NCBI RefSeq assembly: GCF_003584105.1
Contig: NZ_QXFO01000011.1
Span: forward strand, 62,001 to 126,000
Direction of reading: 5' to 3'
Length of the DNA stretch: 64,000 nt
From: Flagellimonas taeanensis
GTDB taxonomy: Bacteria; Bacteroidota; Bacteroidia; Flavobacteriales; Flavobacteriaceae
Shown piece after piece: positions 28,342 through 36,816 of this stretch. The notes beneath the pieces were generated by a model, which ran no database searches, was not told where the DNA came from, and was given only the letters and a program-made list of their open reading frames with translations. The translations under genes were made by a program, and so were the position numbers. How positions within the stretch are numbered: the first letter of the stretch is position 1; every line of letters starts with the position of its first letter.

Positions 28342-28836
28342 CTATCTTTTTCCCAATTCAATGACTTCCAAATCCGAAATTTTATCCCCATCCACCACAA
28401 ACCGTAGCATGGTTCGTACCTGGTGGAACCCGTGTTTGCCACAAGCACCTGGGTTCATGTGGAGCAGCCCCAGTTTTTTGTCGTACATCACCTTCAGGAT
28501 GTGGGAGTGCCCACAAATAAAAAGTTTTGGTGGATGCTGTCTGATCTCATCCCTTACCCTGACATTGTAGCTGCCGGGATAGCCCCCAATATGGGTGATC
28601 CAGACATCCACACCCTCACACATGAACCTGTTGTTCTCCGGATATTCTTTTTGAATGATATGGTCGTCGATGTTTCCATGTACGGCCCGTAATGGCTTTA
28701 CGGCCATCAAGGCATCCATCACCCCAAGGTTGCCTATGTCCCCGGCATGCCAGATTTCATCGGCCTGGGCAGCATATTTTAAAATGGTCTTGTCTATGTG
28801 GCCATGGGTGTCGGAAAGCAATAAAATCTTGGTCAT
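28342..28836 (-). CDS. YfcE/MJ0936-type metallophosphoesterase
   Basis: A 164-residue cytoplasmic phosphodiesterase with the calcineurin-like fold. Metal-binding motifs are in order: SDTHGH (8-13), HAGDIGN (36-42), VHGNID (53-58), THIGGYPG and CGHSHILKV, followed by HMNPGACG. The length and motif set fit the YfcE/MJ0936 family, which hydrolyses phosphodiester model substrates and whose true substrate is unknown. It leads a two-gene transcript with the PqqB-like hydrolase. Confidence 0.92.
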   Translation of the reverse strand: MTKILLLSDTHGHIDKTILKYAAQADEIWHAGDIGNLGVMDALMAVKPLRAVHGNIDDHIIQKEYPENNRFMCEGVDVWITHIGGYPGSYNVRVRDEIRQHPPKLFICGHSHILKVMYDKKLGLLHMNPGACGKHGFHQVRTMLRFVVDGDKISDLEVIELGKR

Positions 28837-28924
28837 AACGCTAAAAATATGCTAAAAAAAGAAGGCGGGATTTGTGTTGGAAAGGTTTGGACTATCTTTA
28901 TTGACTTAAAAGTAAGGGATTCCA

Positions 28925-29680
28925 TTGAGATATTTTATCCAATTTTCCTATTTCGGGAAAGCATACCACGGATGGCAGAACCAACCCAATGCCATAACCG
29001 TGCAAGAGGTATTGGAAAAAGCCCTGTCCACCCTTCTGCGGCAAAAAGTAGAGGTCGTAGGGGCAGGAAGGACCGATGCCGGAGTGCACGCCAAGGAAAT
29101 GTTCGCCCATTTTGATTTTGACCTTATTGAAGATACGGCACAGTTGGTGTACCGCCTGAATGCCTTCCTTCCAGAGGACATTGCGGTCCAGGACATCCAT
29201 CGGATGGTGACCGAGGCCCATGCCCGGTTTGATGCCGTGGAGCGCTCTTATGAATATTGGTTGGTGCGGGAAAAGAATCCGTTCTATTTTGACCTTGCCC
29301 ACATCGTGACATATCCTTTGGATATGGACGTCATGAACCAAGCGGCCCTGAAGCTGCTTGCCTATACGGATTTTGAATGTTTTTCCAAGTCCAATACCGA
29401 TGTGGGGACGTTCAATTGCGATGTTCGCCATGCAGTTTGGGAGGCCCAGGAGGACAAGTGGGTATTTACCATCACGGCCGACCGATTTTTGAGGAACATG
29501 GTCCGGGCCATTGTGGGTACCCTATTGGACGTGGGTATGGGAAAAACGGCCCTCGGGGATATTGATGCCATATTGGCAAGCAAGGATAGGGGGGAGGCAG
29601 GTGTCTCCGTCCCTGCAAAAGGTTTATATTTGACCAAGGTTTTATATCCAAAAGAATTATTTGATGAGCAAAAAGGATGA
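28925..29680 (+). CDS. truA: tRNA pseudouridine synthase A
   Basis: Converts uridines 38-40 of the tRNA anticodon arm to pseudouridine. The 251-residue protein starts RYFIQFSYFGKAYHGWQNQP, the family's normal N-terminus, and the catalytic Asp51 is in AGRTDAGVHAKEMF. No ATG is available at this position: the start codon is TTG at 28925. Later motifs include RSYEYWLVREKNPFYF and the C-terminal FLRNMVRAIVGTLLDVG. The 3' end overlaps the start of the ABC exporter by 17 bases, so the two are coupled. Confidence 0.95.
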   Translation: MRYFIQFSYFGKAYHGWQNQPNAITVQEVLEKALSTLLRQKVEVVGAGRTDAGVHAKEMFAHFDFDLIEDTAQLVYRLNAFLPEDIAVQDIHRMVTEAHARFDAVERSYEYWLVREKNPFYFDLAHIVTYPLDMDVMNQAALKLLAYTDFECFSKSNTDVGTFNCDVRHAVWEAQEDKWVFTITADRFLRNMVRAIVGTLLDVGMGKTALGDIDAILASKDRGEAGVSVPAKGLYLTKVLYPKELFDEQKG

Positions 29681-31436
29681 TGTAGGAAAAGCGTTTGATT
29701 TTCGACTGTTCAAGCGTGTTTTTTCGCGAACTAGGCCCTACAGGGGCATCTTTTGGTTGGTGGCCATTGTGGCCATTCTTTCCGCTGCATTTGCCATTGT
29801 AATACCGTTGTTGGTAAAAAATATCATCAACCAATCACTGGAAAGCAAGGATGCAGGGCAACTGCTCAACAATGTTTTGTTGATGTTGACTTTTTTGATT
29901 GGACAGGTGACCACCCAGTTGTTGTTCAATTATTATGCGAACTTGTTGGGCGAATCGGTCATCCGGGACATCCGAATCAGTCTTTTTGAAAAGATGACCA
30001 GCTTTAAGATGACCTTTTTTGACAATTCGTCCATCGGGGTTTTGGTCACCAGGGCCGTTGCGGATATGCAACGTATCGGTGAGATTTTCAGCCAAGGATT
30101 TTTTATGATTGTGGCCGATGTCCTGAAAATGTTGTCCGCCGCCATCATCATGGTGGTCATCAATTGGAAATTGGCATTGATCGTGTTTGCCATTATGCCG
30201 ATCATTCTTATTGCTACGCGACTGTTCCAGCAAGCCATGAAAGTGGCTTTTGTGGAAGTGCGTGCGCAGGTGGCCAACCTTAATTCTTTTGTACAGGAAC
30301 GCATCGCAGGAATGAAGATTGTCCAATTGTTCAATAGGGAGGAGATCGAGAAGGAAAAATTCAGGGTCATCAACGAAAAACACCAAAATGCTTGGTTGAA
30401 GACCGTGTGGTACAACTCCATATTTTTTCCCATTGCGGAAATTGCGAACTCCATCGGCATCGGTTTGGTGGTCTATTTTGGATTGATCCAGAACATACAG
30501 AATGTTGGGTTGGACAACAAAGGGGCCATAATTGCCTTCTTTTTCTTGATGGATCTTCTTTTCCGTCCACTGCGACAGATTGCGGATAAGTTCAATACCC
30601 TTCAAATGGGGATGGTGGCCGCCAATAGAGTGTTCCAGATACTGGACACCAATAGTCACATTGCCGATGAAGGAACACAGGAAAGGGAACATGTCAGGGG
30701 AGATATTGAGTTCAAGGATGTAAGGTTCAGCTATGTCAAGGATGAAGAGGTGCTCCACGGAATCTCGTTCCAAGTGAAAGCAGGAGAGACCGTTGCCATT
30801 GTTGGTGCCACTGGGGCCGGAAAATCTACCATCATCAACCTGCTCAACCGTTTTTATGAGATCGATTCCGGACAGATATTGGTGGACGGGGTCAATGTAA
30901 GGGATTATACACTGCGGTCCCTGAGGTCGCACATAGCCATTGTGTTGCAGGATGTTTTCCTTTTTGCAGATACCATTGCCAACAACATTTCGCTTCGGGA
31001 CGGGAACGTTACCATTGCCCATATTGAGGCTGCTGCCAAGCAAATTGGGGTGCACGAGTTTATATCGAGCCTACCCGGCGGATACCAATACAATGTGAAG
31101 GAGCGCGGAACCATGCTTTCCAGTGGCCAGCGACAGTTGATCGCCTTTTTGCGGGCCTATGTGAGCAATCCCAGTATCCTGATCTTGGATGAGGCCACAT
31201 CTTCTGTGGACACCTATTCCGAGCAATTGATCCAACGGGCCACGGACAAGATCACGGAAGGAAGGACTTCCATCATCATTGCGCACCGTTTGGCGACCAT
31301 CAAAAAGGCGGACAAGATCATTGTGATGGATGGGGGTGAGATCGTGGAGATCGGAACGCACCAAGAGCTCCTAAAAAATGGGGGGTATTACAACGATCTC
31401 TATACTGCACAATTTTTGGCCGAGGAAGTGGCTTAA
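29664..31436 (+). CDS. ABC exporter, fused permease and ATPase (MsbA-like)
   Basis: A 590-residue half-transporter that should act as a homodimer in the inner membrane. The six-span permease domain occupies about 20-310 and the ATPase about 340-590: Walker A GATGAGKST, Q-loop VLQDVFLF, signature MLSSGQRQLIAF, Walker B ILILDEATSSVD and switch histidine IIAHRLATI. The first in-frame codon is TTG at 29661, but the adjacent ATG at 29664 is the likely start; both lie inside the end of truA. This exporter is widespread in flavobacteria, and its substrate (lipid or drug) is not deducible. It overlaps the convergent DUF3667 gene by 4 bases. Confidence 0.92.
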   Translation: MSKKDDVGKAFDFRLFKRVFSRTRPYRGIFWLVAIVAILSAAFAIVIPLLVKNIINQSLESKDAGQLLNNVLLMLTFLIGQVTTQLLFNYYANLLGESVIRDIRISLFEKMTSFKMTFFDNSSIGVLVTRAVADMQRIGEIFSQGFFMIVADVLKMLSAAIIMVVINWKLALIVFAIMPIILIATRLFQQAMKVAFVEVRAQVANLNSFVQERIAGMKIVQLFNREEIEKEKFRVINEKHQNAWLKTVWYNSIFFPIAEIANSIGIGLVVYFGLIQNIQNVGLDNKGAIIAFFFLMDLLFRPLRQIADKFNTLQMGMVAANRVFQILDTNSHIADEGTQEREHVRGDIEFKDVRFSYVKDEEVLHGISFQVKAGETVAIVGATGAGKSTIINLLNRFYEIDSGQILVDGVNVRDYTLRSLRSHIAIVLQDVFLFADTIANNISLRDGNVTIAHIEAAAKQIGVHEFISSLPGGYQYNVKERGTMLSSGQRQLIAFLRAYVSNPSILILDEATSSVDTYSEQLIQRATDKITEGRTSIIIAHRLATIKKADKIIVMDGGEIVEIGTHQELLKNGGYYNDLYTAQFLAEEVA

Positions 31437-32212
31437 TCTTTTATGGGCCGAAAATCTTCCAAAGTCAACTCACCAGTGAGCAACATGATTATGGGAAACA
31501 AGGCGGACAACATAAAATAAAGTATCCCTGTCAAAAAAAAGAACAATATGATTCGGGCCACCAATGCTATGCCTTTTGATGAGGAAATCCGCTTCACTAC
31601 ATATCCGGCATAGACCAACATGGACAATGAGCCAATCAAGGAATAGGAAAGATAAAATTGTGGCACAAATGCTAAGACCAAGAGAGAAGGGATGAAGCTG
31701 AACAGGCTGAAATGGGCCAATGTGTACATAAAGATAGTGGTCCTCTCGGCAAAATTGTATTTTTTCTCATCAAAGCACAACCAGCCAGCAATTGCCATTA
31801 AAGGAATGAAAAGGATGAAGATCAATGCTTGGAAATCCAAAATAAAACCCATCATTTTTTCTTGATAGACCGTCTGTGCCCCTATATCAAGAAAATCAAA
31901 ATCCATGCTTCCCAAAGATCGGGTCATCATATAAACAATGAACCCGGAAAGGGTAATAGCAATCCCCAAATAACTGATCGGGTTCAGGTATTTTCTCCGT
32001 TGGCCCTGTAGGTAGCCCTCGATCACGCTTTCAGGTTTGGTGAAAAGGTGTACAAAGGTTTTGATGAAGGTATTGTCCAAATTGAAATACCTGTCCATGA
32101 TGTCCACCCAAAGATTTTTGATGGTGATCCTGTTGCGGATCACTTTTCCTCCACAATTGGGGCAGTAGAGGTAGTCGGTCCTCAGGTTGTCGTCACAGTT
32201 TTTACATTTCAT
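31433..32212 (-). CDS. DUF3667 protein with N-terminal zinc ribbon
   Basis: A 259-residue membrane protein of the DUF3667 family (function unknown). Two CxxC pairs form a zinc ribbon at the start (CKNCDDN at 3-9 and CPNCGGK at 17-23). The conserved segment FNLDNTFIKTFVHLFTKPESVIEGYLQGQRRKYLNPISYL follows, then about five hydrophobic spans. It starts 2 bases after the cdaA stop, so it is cotranscribed with folP and cdaA. A link to cyclic di-AMP signalling or membrane homeostasis is inferred from position only. Confidence 0.87.
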   Translation of the reverse strand: MKCKNCDDNLRTDYLYCPNCGGKVIRNRITIKNLWVDIMDRYFNLDNTFIKTFVHLFTKPESVIEGYLQGQRRKYLNPISYLGIAITLSGFIVYMMTRSLGSMDFDFLDIGAQTVYQEKMMGFILDFQALIFILFIPLMAIAGWLCFDEKKYNFAERTTIFMYTLAHFSLFSFIPSLLVLAFVPQFYLSYSLIGSLSMLVYAGYVVKRISSSKGIALVARIILFFFLTGILYFMLSALFPIIMLLTGELTLEDFRPIKD

Positions 32213-32214
32213 GC

Positions 32215-33000
32215 TTAGTCCAGGTCCTTTTTGATGAGCTTGATGAGCTCTTCCGCCCCCTTGAAGGGAACAAATTCACCATTTTTGATATAGGAGATAG
32301 ATCCCGTTTCCTCACTGACCACCAGACAGACGGCATCCGTCTTCTCCGTGATTCCGACCGCGGCCCGGTGTCTCAGGCCAAAACGGAGCGGAATGCTCCG
32401 ATCGTTGGAAACGGGAAGGATCACCCTTGTGGCCGTTATAAAATTGTCCTGCACCACAATGGCCCCATCGTGCAAAGGACTGTTCTTGAAGAAAATGCTC
32501 TCCAAAATGGGCTGGGTGACCATTATGTTCATGGCATCCCCCGACGATTTGACAAAATCCAGGGAGTTGTTCCGTTCAATGACGATAAGGGCGCCCGTTT
32601 TGGTGCTGCCCATACGCTCACAGGCCCCAATGATGGCCTCCACGTTGGTGGTGGTGGATATCGTTTCCTGCTTGAGGAACTTAAAATACCTGAGGAAATT
32701 CCGTTTGGTCGCAAAATTGGTGGAGCCCACCATCAGCAAAAATTTGCGAATCTCTTGTTGGAATACGATGATGAGTGCAATCAGTCCAATGTTCATAAAA
32801 CCGCCCACCATACTGCTGATCATTTTCATCTGGAGCAACTCGGTCAGTTTCCACAAGGCCCAAACAATCACAATACCGATAAAAATATTGATTGCCACGG
32901 TGCCCTTGACCAGTTTATAGATGTAGTAGAGCAATGCGGCCACAAGGACAATGTCGATAATATCCGTAATCTTGAAATCGAGAAAATTTAGAAAATCCAA
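32215..33000 (-). CDS. cdaA: Diadenylate cyclase CdaA
   Basis: Makes the second messenger cyclic di-AMP from two ATP. The 261 residues comprise three N-terminal membrane spans (about 12-30, 36-55, 66-82) and a cytoplasmic DAC domain. The catalytic DGA motif is at 178-180 (SPLHDGAIVV) and the RHR motif at 210-212 (GLRHRAAVGI). The gene lies between folP and DUF3667. folP-cdaA is a recurring pair in Bacteroidota, unlike the cdaA-cdaR-glmM order of Firmicutes, and no cdaR is present here. Confidence 0.95.
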   Translation of the reverse strand: MDFLNFLDFKITDIIDIVLVAALLYYIYKLVKGTVAINIFIGIVIVWALWKLTELLQMKMISSMVGGFMNIGLIALIIVFQQEIRKFLLMVGSTNFATKRNFLRYFKFLKQETISTTTNVEAIIGACERMGSTKTGALIVIERNNSLDFVKSSGDAMNIMVTQPILESIFFKNSPLHDGAIVVQDNFITATRVILPVSNDRSIPLRFGLRHRAAVGITEKTDAVCLVVSEETGSISYIKNGEFVPFKGAEELIKLIKKDLD

Positions 33001-33044
33001 CCGCAGTGTTTTTGTAAAATTAGCAAAAATAGAAGAACCATAAA

Positions 33045-33878
33045 TCAGAGTGCGTTCGCTTTTAAGGCTTCCACAAGTTTAATACATTCCACGGCCTCTT
33101 TTACATCGTGCGCCCTGATAATATTGGCCCCTTTCAGCAAGGCAATGGTATGCAGGGCCGTGGTGCCGTTCAGTGCCTCTTGGGGCGTGCTTTCCAAAAC
33201 CTTGTAGATCATGGATTTTCGGCTCAGACCGATCAGAATGGGCAGCCCAAAGGTCTGGAACTGGTCCAGATGGCTCAGAAGGGTGTAGTTCTGCCCCGTG
33301 GTCTTGGCAAAACCAAAACCTGGGTCTATGATAATGTCGTTGATTTTCAAGGATGTGGCCTGCTGTACTTTTTGGGAGAAATACATTCGGAGGTCTTTGA
33401 CGAGGTCATTGTAGGAAGCTTCTTTTTGCATGGACTGGGGAGTACCCTTCATATGCATCATAATGTAGGGCACCTGATGTTTGGCCACCGTTGGGAGCAT
33501 TTCCGGGTCCAGATTGCCCGCTGCAATGTCGTTGATCATGGCAGCACCATGATCGATGCTTACCGAGGCAACCTTGCTCCTAAACGTGTCAATGGAAATC
33601 AACGTTTTGGGGAAATGTTCCAAGATCAGGTCCACAATGGGGATGATCCGTTTCAGTTCCTCATCTTCGGGAACATGTTCGGCACCCGGCCTGGAACTGT
33701 AGGCCCCGATATCGATAAAATTGGCGCCCTCACGAAGCATTTCCTCAACCCTTTTCAGGATGGAAGGGCCATCTTTGTATTTCCCCCCATCAAAAAAAGA
33801 ATCAGGAGTAAGGTTAAGGATGCCCATCACTTTGGGAACGGTCAAATCTATCAGCTCACCTTTACAGTTTATGGTCAT
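33045..33878 (-). CDS. folP: Dihydropteroate synthase
   Basis: Joins 7,8-dihydropterin pyrophosphate with p-aminobenzoate to make dihydropteroate in folate synthesis; it is the sulfonamide target. The 277-residue TIM barrel shows the signatures GILNLTPDSFFDGGKY (19-34), FIDIGAYSSRPGAEHV, ISIDTFRSKVA, MINDIAAGN, YIMMHMKGTPQSMQ, DIIIDPGFGFAKT, GLSRKSM and the C-terminal RAHDVKEAVE. It leads the folP-cdaA-DUF3667 operon and diverges from the DUF1599 gene, with a palindromic repeat in between. Confidence 0.96.
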   Translation of the reverse strand: MTINCKGELIDLTVPKVMGILNLTPDSFFDGGKYKDGPSILKRVEEMLREGANFIDIGAYSSRPGAEHVPEDEELKRIIPIVDLILEHFPKTLISIDTFRSKVASVSIDHGAAMINDIAAGNLDPEMLPTVAKHQVPYIMMHMKGTPQSMQKEASYNDLVKDLRMYFSQKVQQATSLKINDIIIDPGFGFAKTTGQNYTLLSHLDQFQTFGLPILIGLSRKSMIYKVLESTPQEALNGTTALHTIALLKGANIIRAHDVKEAVECIKLVEALKANAL

Positions 33879-33945
33879 AAAAAATACCTGCTTTGTTGGG
33901 TTTCATTATCTTTGGCAAGGAGGTTGCCCAAAAAATATTGAAAGT

Positions 33946-34026
33946 CGTCATTCTGAATTTATTTCAGAATCCCATCATGTTGATAAACAATATATTGTGA
34001 GAACCTGAATCAAGTTCAGGTTGACG
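33946..34026. repeat. Intergenic palindromic element B (CGTCA...TGACG, two hairpins)
   Basis: An 81-base element with inverted ends CGTCA/TGACG. It contains two hairpins: ATTCTGAA/TTTCAGAAT near the left end, and AACCTGAA/TTCAGGTT with a 4-base loop at the right end. It lies between the divergent folP and DUF1599 genes. The same design is seen in elements A and C. Confidence 0.65.
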
Positions 34027-34090
34027 AAAACCGACTTTTTGGGCATCCGCATTACAATTGGACGAAATTTACGCAAATTAGCAACAATAC

Positions 34091-34666
34091 ATGCAGCAGA
34101 CATCCCAACAATACGATGCAGTGATACATACCTGTAGAGAATTGTTCCTGAAAAAGGCCCAAGATTATGGTACCGCTTGGCGGATTTTGCGGCTCCCATC
34201 CCTTACCGATCAGATCTTTATAAAGGCACAGCGCATCCGAAGCCTGCAGCAGAACGCGGTGCGGAAGGTGGATGAGGATGAACGGTCCGAATTTATCGGG
34301 ATCATCAATTACTCCCTCATGGCGCTTATCCAGATCAAAAAGGGAGTGGTGGAGCAACCCGACCTTTCAGCAAAGGAGGCCATTGAACTGTATGATGAGG
34401 AGGTGGCCATTACCAAGAAACTGATGGAAGACAAAAACCACGATTATGGTGAGGCATGGCGGGACATGCGCGTGAGTTCATTGACGGATTTGATTTTACA
34501 GAAAGTGCTCCGGGTGAAGCAAATTGAGGACAATAAAGGCAGCACTTTGGTGAGCGAGGGAGTGGATGCCAACTATCAGGATATGGTCAACTATGCTGTG
34601 TTTGCATTGATTCATCTTAATGGGGATACAAATTTCAAATCACAAATTCCAAATCACAAAGCATGA
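34091..34666 (+). CDS. DUF1599 domain protein with two repeated units
   Basis: A 191-residue soluble protein built from two copies of the DUF1599 motif: KAQDYGTAWRILRLPSLTD (about 22-40) and KNHDYGEAWRDMRVSSLTD (about 117-135), each followed by a basic helix (IKAQRIRSLQ, LQKVLRVKQIE). The pattern K-x-x-DYG-x-AWR-x-x-R-x-x-SLTD resembles all-alpha nucleotide-binding proteins, but a role is not proven. It opens the plus-strand run with the BT_3928 gene, tpiA, prmA and clpS, a neighbourhood conserved in Bacteroidota. Confidence 0.88.
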   Translation: MQQTSQQYDAVIHTCRELFLKKAQDYGTAWRILRLPSLTDQIFIKAQRIRSLQQNAVRKVDEDERSEFIGIINYSLMALIQIKKGVVEQPDLSAKEAIELYDEEVAITKKLMEDKNHDYGEAWRDMRVSSLTDLILQKVLRVKQIEDNKGSTLVSEGVDANYQDMVNYAVFALIHLNGDTNFKSQIPNHKA

Positions 34667-34777
34667 TGAAGGTATTTGGATTTAAGAGAAAAGATACAAG
34701 AACAAAGTAAGATGGGTTATTGCCAAGCGCATACTTTATCCATAGCTGAGGATGCATTGGTGAAAATTAGTGAAATT

Positions 34778-34796
34778 CCTGCCTGCGGCAGACAGG
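34778..34796. repeat. Short GC-rich palindrome CCTGCCTGCGGCAGACAGG
   Basis: A near-perfect 19-base inverted repeat (one mismatch) in the AT-rich gap between the DUF1599 and BT_3928 genes. It resembles dispersed repeats common in Bacteroidota intergenic DNA. No T-run follows it, so it is not an obvious terminator. Confidence 0.5.
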
Positions 34797-34841
34797 CGTG
34801 TCAGACCAACATGGAACTTTGGAAATTTATGATAAGATAAT

Positions 34842-35936
34842 ATGAAATATTTAGTTTGGATTTCAAGGGTCATCGTTGGGATACTCTTTATTATCAGTGG
34901 TTTGATCAAGCTGAACGATCCTATGGGATTTTCGTTCAAATTGGAAGAATATTTTAGTACCGGGGTATTGAACTTGCCTTTCCTGATGCCGATGGCCTTG
35001 GGCATTTCCATTTTTGTGGTCATCGTGGAAGTGATTTTGGGTGTGTTGTTGCTGATCGGTTTTAAACCCAAGTTTACGGTTTGGAGCCTTTTGTTGATGA
35101 TCGTGTTCTTCACCTTCCTCACCTTTTACTCTGCCTATTTCAACAAGGTGACCGATTGCGGGTGTTTTGGCGATGCCGTAAAGTTGACCCCCTGGGAATC
35201 CTTCACCAAAGATGTGATCCTGTTGGTGTTGATCTTGGTGTTGTTCTTCGGAAGAAAATACATCACCCCCCTTTTCAATACCAAGACCAATTGGATTGTG
35301 GGGGGAGTGGCCCTAGTGGCCTGCATCCTCTTTGCCAACCATGTGCTGAACCACTTGCCTTCCGTGGATTTTCGGCCCTACAAGATAGGGGCGAACATAG
35401 AGGAAGGTATGACGGTTCCCGAAGGAGCTCCGGAACCCATTTATGAATACGCATGGCGTTTCAAGATAGGAGGAGAGGATAAAATCGTGGTGACCAATGG
35501 GGATTACCCTTCGGTGGATGGGGAATTCGTCGATGTGGAAACGACCATGATCCAAAAAGGCTATGAACCGCCTGTCCATGATTTTACGATTGAAAAGGAT
35601 GGGGAGGATTTTGCGGCCGAACTTTTGAACGAGGAAAAACTGGTCATGGTGATTGCGTACGACTTGGCCAAAAGCAACTATGATGCCTTTGCGGAAGTGG
35701 CAAAAGCGACAAAAAAGGCCCAGGAAAGCGGATACAGGGTAATTGGGATGTCGGCCTCCAGTGCAGATTTGGCGAACAGGATAAAGAGCCAATACGGTCT
35801 GGAATTCGATTTTTACTTTACCGATGAAACGACCTTGAAGACCATTGTGCGTTCCAACCCGGCCCTATTGGTGCTCAAGAAAGGGACTATCCAACAAAAG
35901 GCGCATTACAACGATATTGATCAACTTGAGTTTTAG
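34842..35936 (+). CDS. BT_3928 family protein: DoxX-like membrane domain plus thioredoxin-like domain
   Basis: A 364-residue inner-membrane protein. The N-terminal half (about 1-165) has four to five spans of the DoxX/MauE type (YLVWISRVIVGILFIISGLIKLNDPMGF is the family start), with a Cys pair in DCGCFGDAVKLTPWESF (about 104-120). The C-terminal half (about 255-364) resembles a thioredoxin fold but has no CxxC (LVMVIAYDLAKSNYDAF takes its place). The name follows the Bacteroides thetaiotaomicron relative; the function is unknown, though MauE/DoxX proteins handle disulfide chemistry. It is upstream of tpiA in a conserved neighbourhood. Confidence 0.85.
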   Translation: MKYLVWISRVIVGILFIISGLIKLNDPMGFSFKLEEYFSTGVLNLPFLMPMALGISIFVVIVEVILGVLLLIGFKPKFTVWSLLLMIVFFTFLTFYSAYFNKVTDCGCFGDAVKLTPWESFTKDVILLVLILVLFFGRKYITPLFNTKTNWIVGGVALVACILFANHVLNHLPSVDFRPYKIGANIEEGMTVPEGAPEPIYEYAWRFKIGGEDKIVVTNGDYPSVDGEFVDVETTMIQKGYEPPVHDFTIEKDGEDFAAELLNEEKLVMVIAYDLAKSNYDAFAEVAKATKKAQESGYRVIGMSASSADLANRIKSQYGLEFDFYFTDETTLKTIVRSNPALLVLKKGTIQQKAHYNDIDQLEF

Positions 35937-36057
35937 GGTTTATTGAAATCGAGGGGCAATTCGTATCAGGGAAATACCGAACATCAAGCACCAAAAACCA
36001 AAAACTTGAAACCATAAACATTGAACATAATAACAGAGTAACATAATAATACAACAC

Positions 36058-36807
36058 ATGAGAACAAAAATTGTGGCAGGCAACTGGAAAATGAACAATA
36101 ACCTCAAAGAGACCGAAGCTTTGCTTACCGAGCTTTCGGCCAAATTGCCGGATACCAAAGCCGAAGTGATCGTGGCCCCTACATTTGTGAACTTAGCAGC
36201 GGCAAATGCTGCACTTCAATCATCTACCATAAAAGTGGCTGCGCAGAACATGCATTTTGCGGAGAGCGGTGCCTACACTGGGGAGATTTCTGCAGATATG
36301 CTCTTGGGCATCGATGTGGATATCGTTATTCTGGGCCATTCGGAAAGACGTGCCTATTTTGGTGAAGACGATGCGCTTTTGGCCAAGAAAGTGAAGACGG
36401 CCGTGGATAAAGGATTGAAGGTCATTTTCTGTTTCGGTGAAGAATTGGAGGACAGAAAAGCGGACAAGCATTTTGCTTTGGTGGAAAGCCAATTGAAAAA
36501 TGCCCTGTTCAATTTGGATGCCAGTGCATGGAAGAATATCATTCTGGCCTATGAACCCGTTTGGGCGATAGGAACAGGGGAGACGGCAAGCCCGGAACAG
36601 GCACAGGAAATGCATGCCTTCATCAGAAAGACCATTTCGGATGCCTTTGGTTCGGCCGTGGCCGATGGGGTCTCCATCCTTTATGGAGGCAGTGTGAAAC
36701 CAAGCAATGCCGCTGAGATTTTCTCCAAGCCCGATGTGGATGGCGGACTGATCGGAGGAGCATCATTGGTGGCATCGGACTTTGTGGCCATCATCGAGGC
36801 CATCTAA
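36058..36807 (+). CDS. tpiA: Triosephosphate isomerase
   Basis: Interconverts dihydroxyacetone phosphate and glyceraldehyde 3-phosphate in glycolysis and gluconeogenesis. The 249-residue barrel has the substrate-binding GNWKMN (7-12), the catalytic histidine in ILGHSERRAYF (about 94), the catalytic glutamate in LAYEPVWAIGTGE (about 168) and the phosphate loop YGGSVKPSNA. The prmA start is 9 bases after its stop. Confidence 0.97.
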   Translation: MRTKIVAGNWKMNNNLKETEALLTELSAKLPDTKAEVIVAPTFVNLAAANAALQSSTIKVAAQNMHFAESGAYTGEISADMLLGIDVDIVILGHSERRAYFGEDDALLAKKVKTAVDKGLKVIFCFGEELEDRKADKHFALVESQLKNALFNLDASAWKNIILAYEPVWAIGTGETASPEQAQEMHAFIRKTISDAFGSAVADGVSILYGGSVKPSNAAEIFSKPDVDGGLIGGASLVASDFVAIIEAI

Positions 36808-36816
36808 TTTTTCTGC

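Noticed and set aside
29835..31055. A 406-codon open frame antisense to the ABC exporter
   Set aside because: It lies fully inside a well-supported gene with all ABC motifs, has no recognisable domain and is rich in His/Gln/Asn as expected from reversed codons.
34778..34796. CCTGCCTGCGGCAGACAGG as the start of a CRISPR array
   Set aside because: Only a single copy occurs in the window, with no spacers or cas genes nearby.
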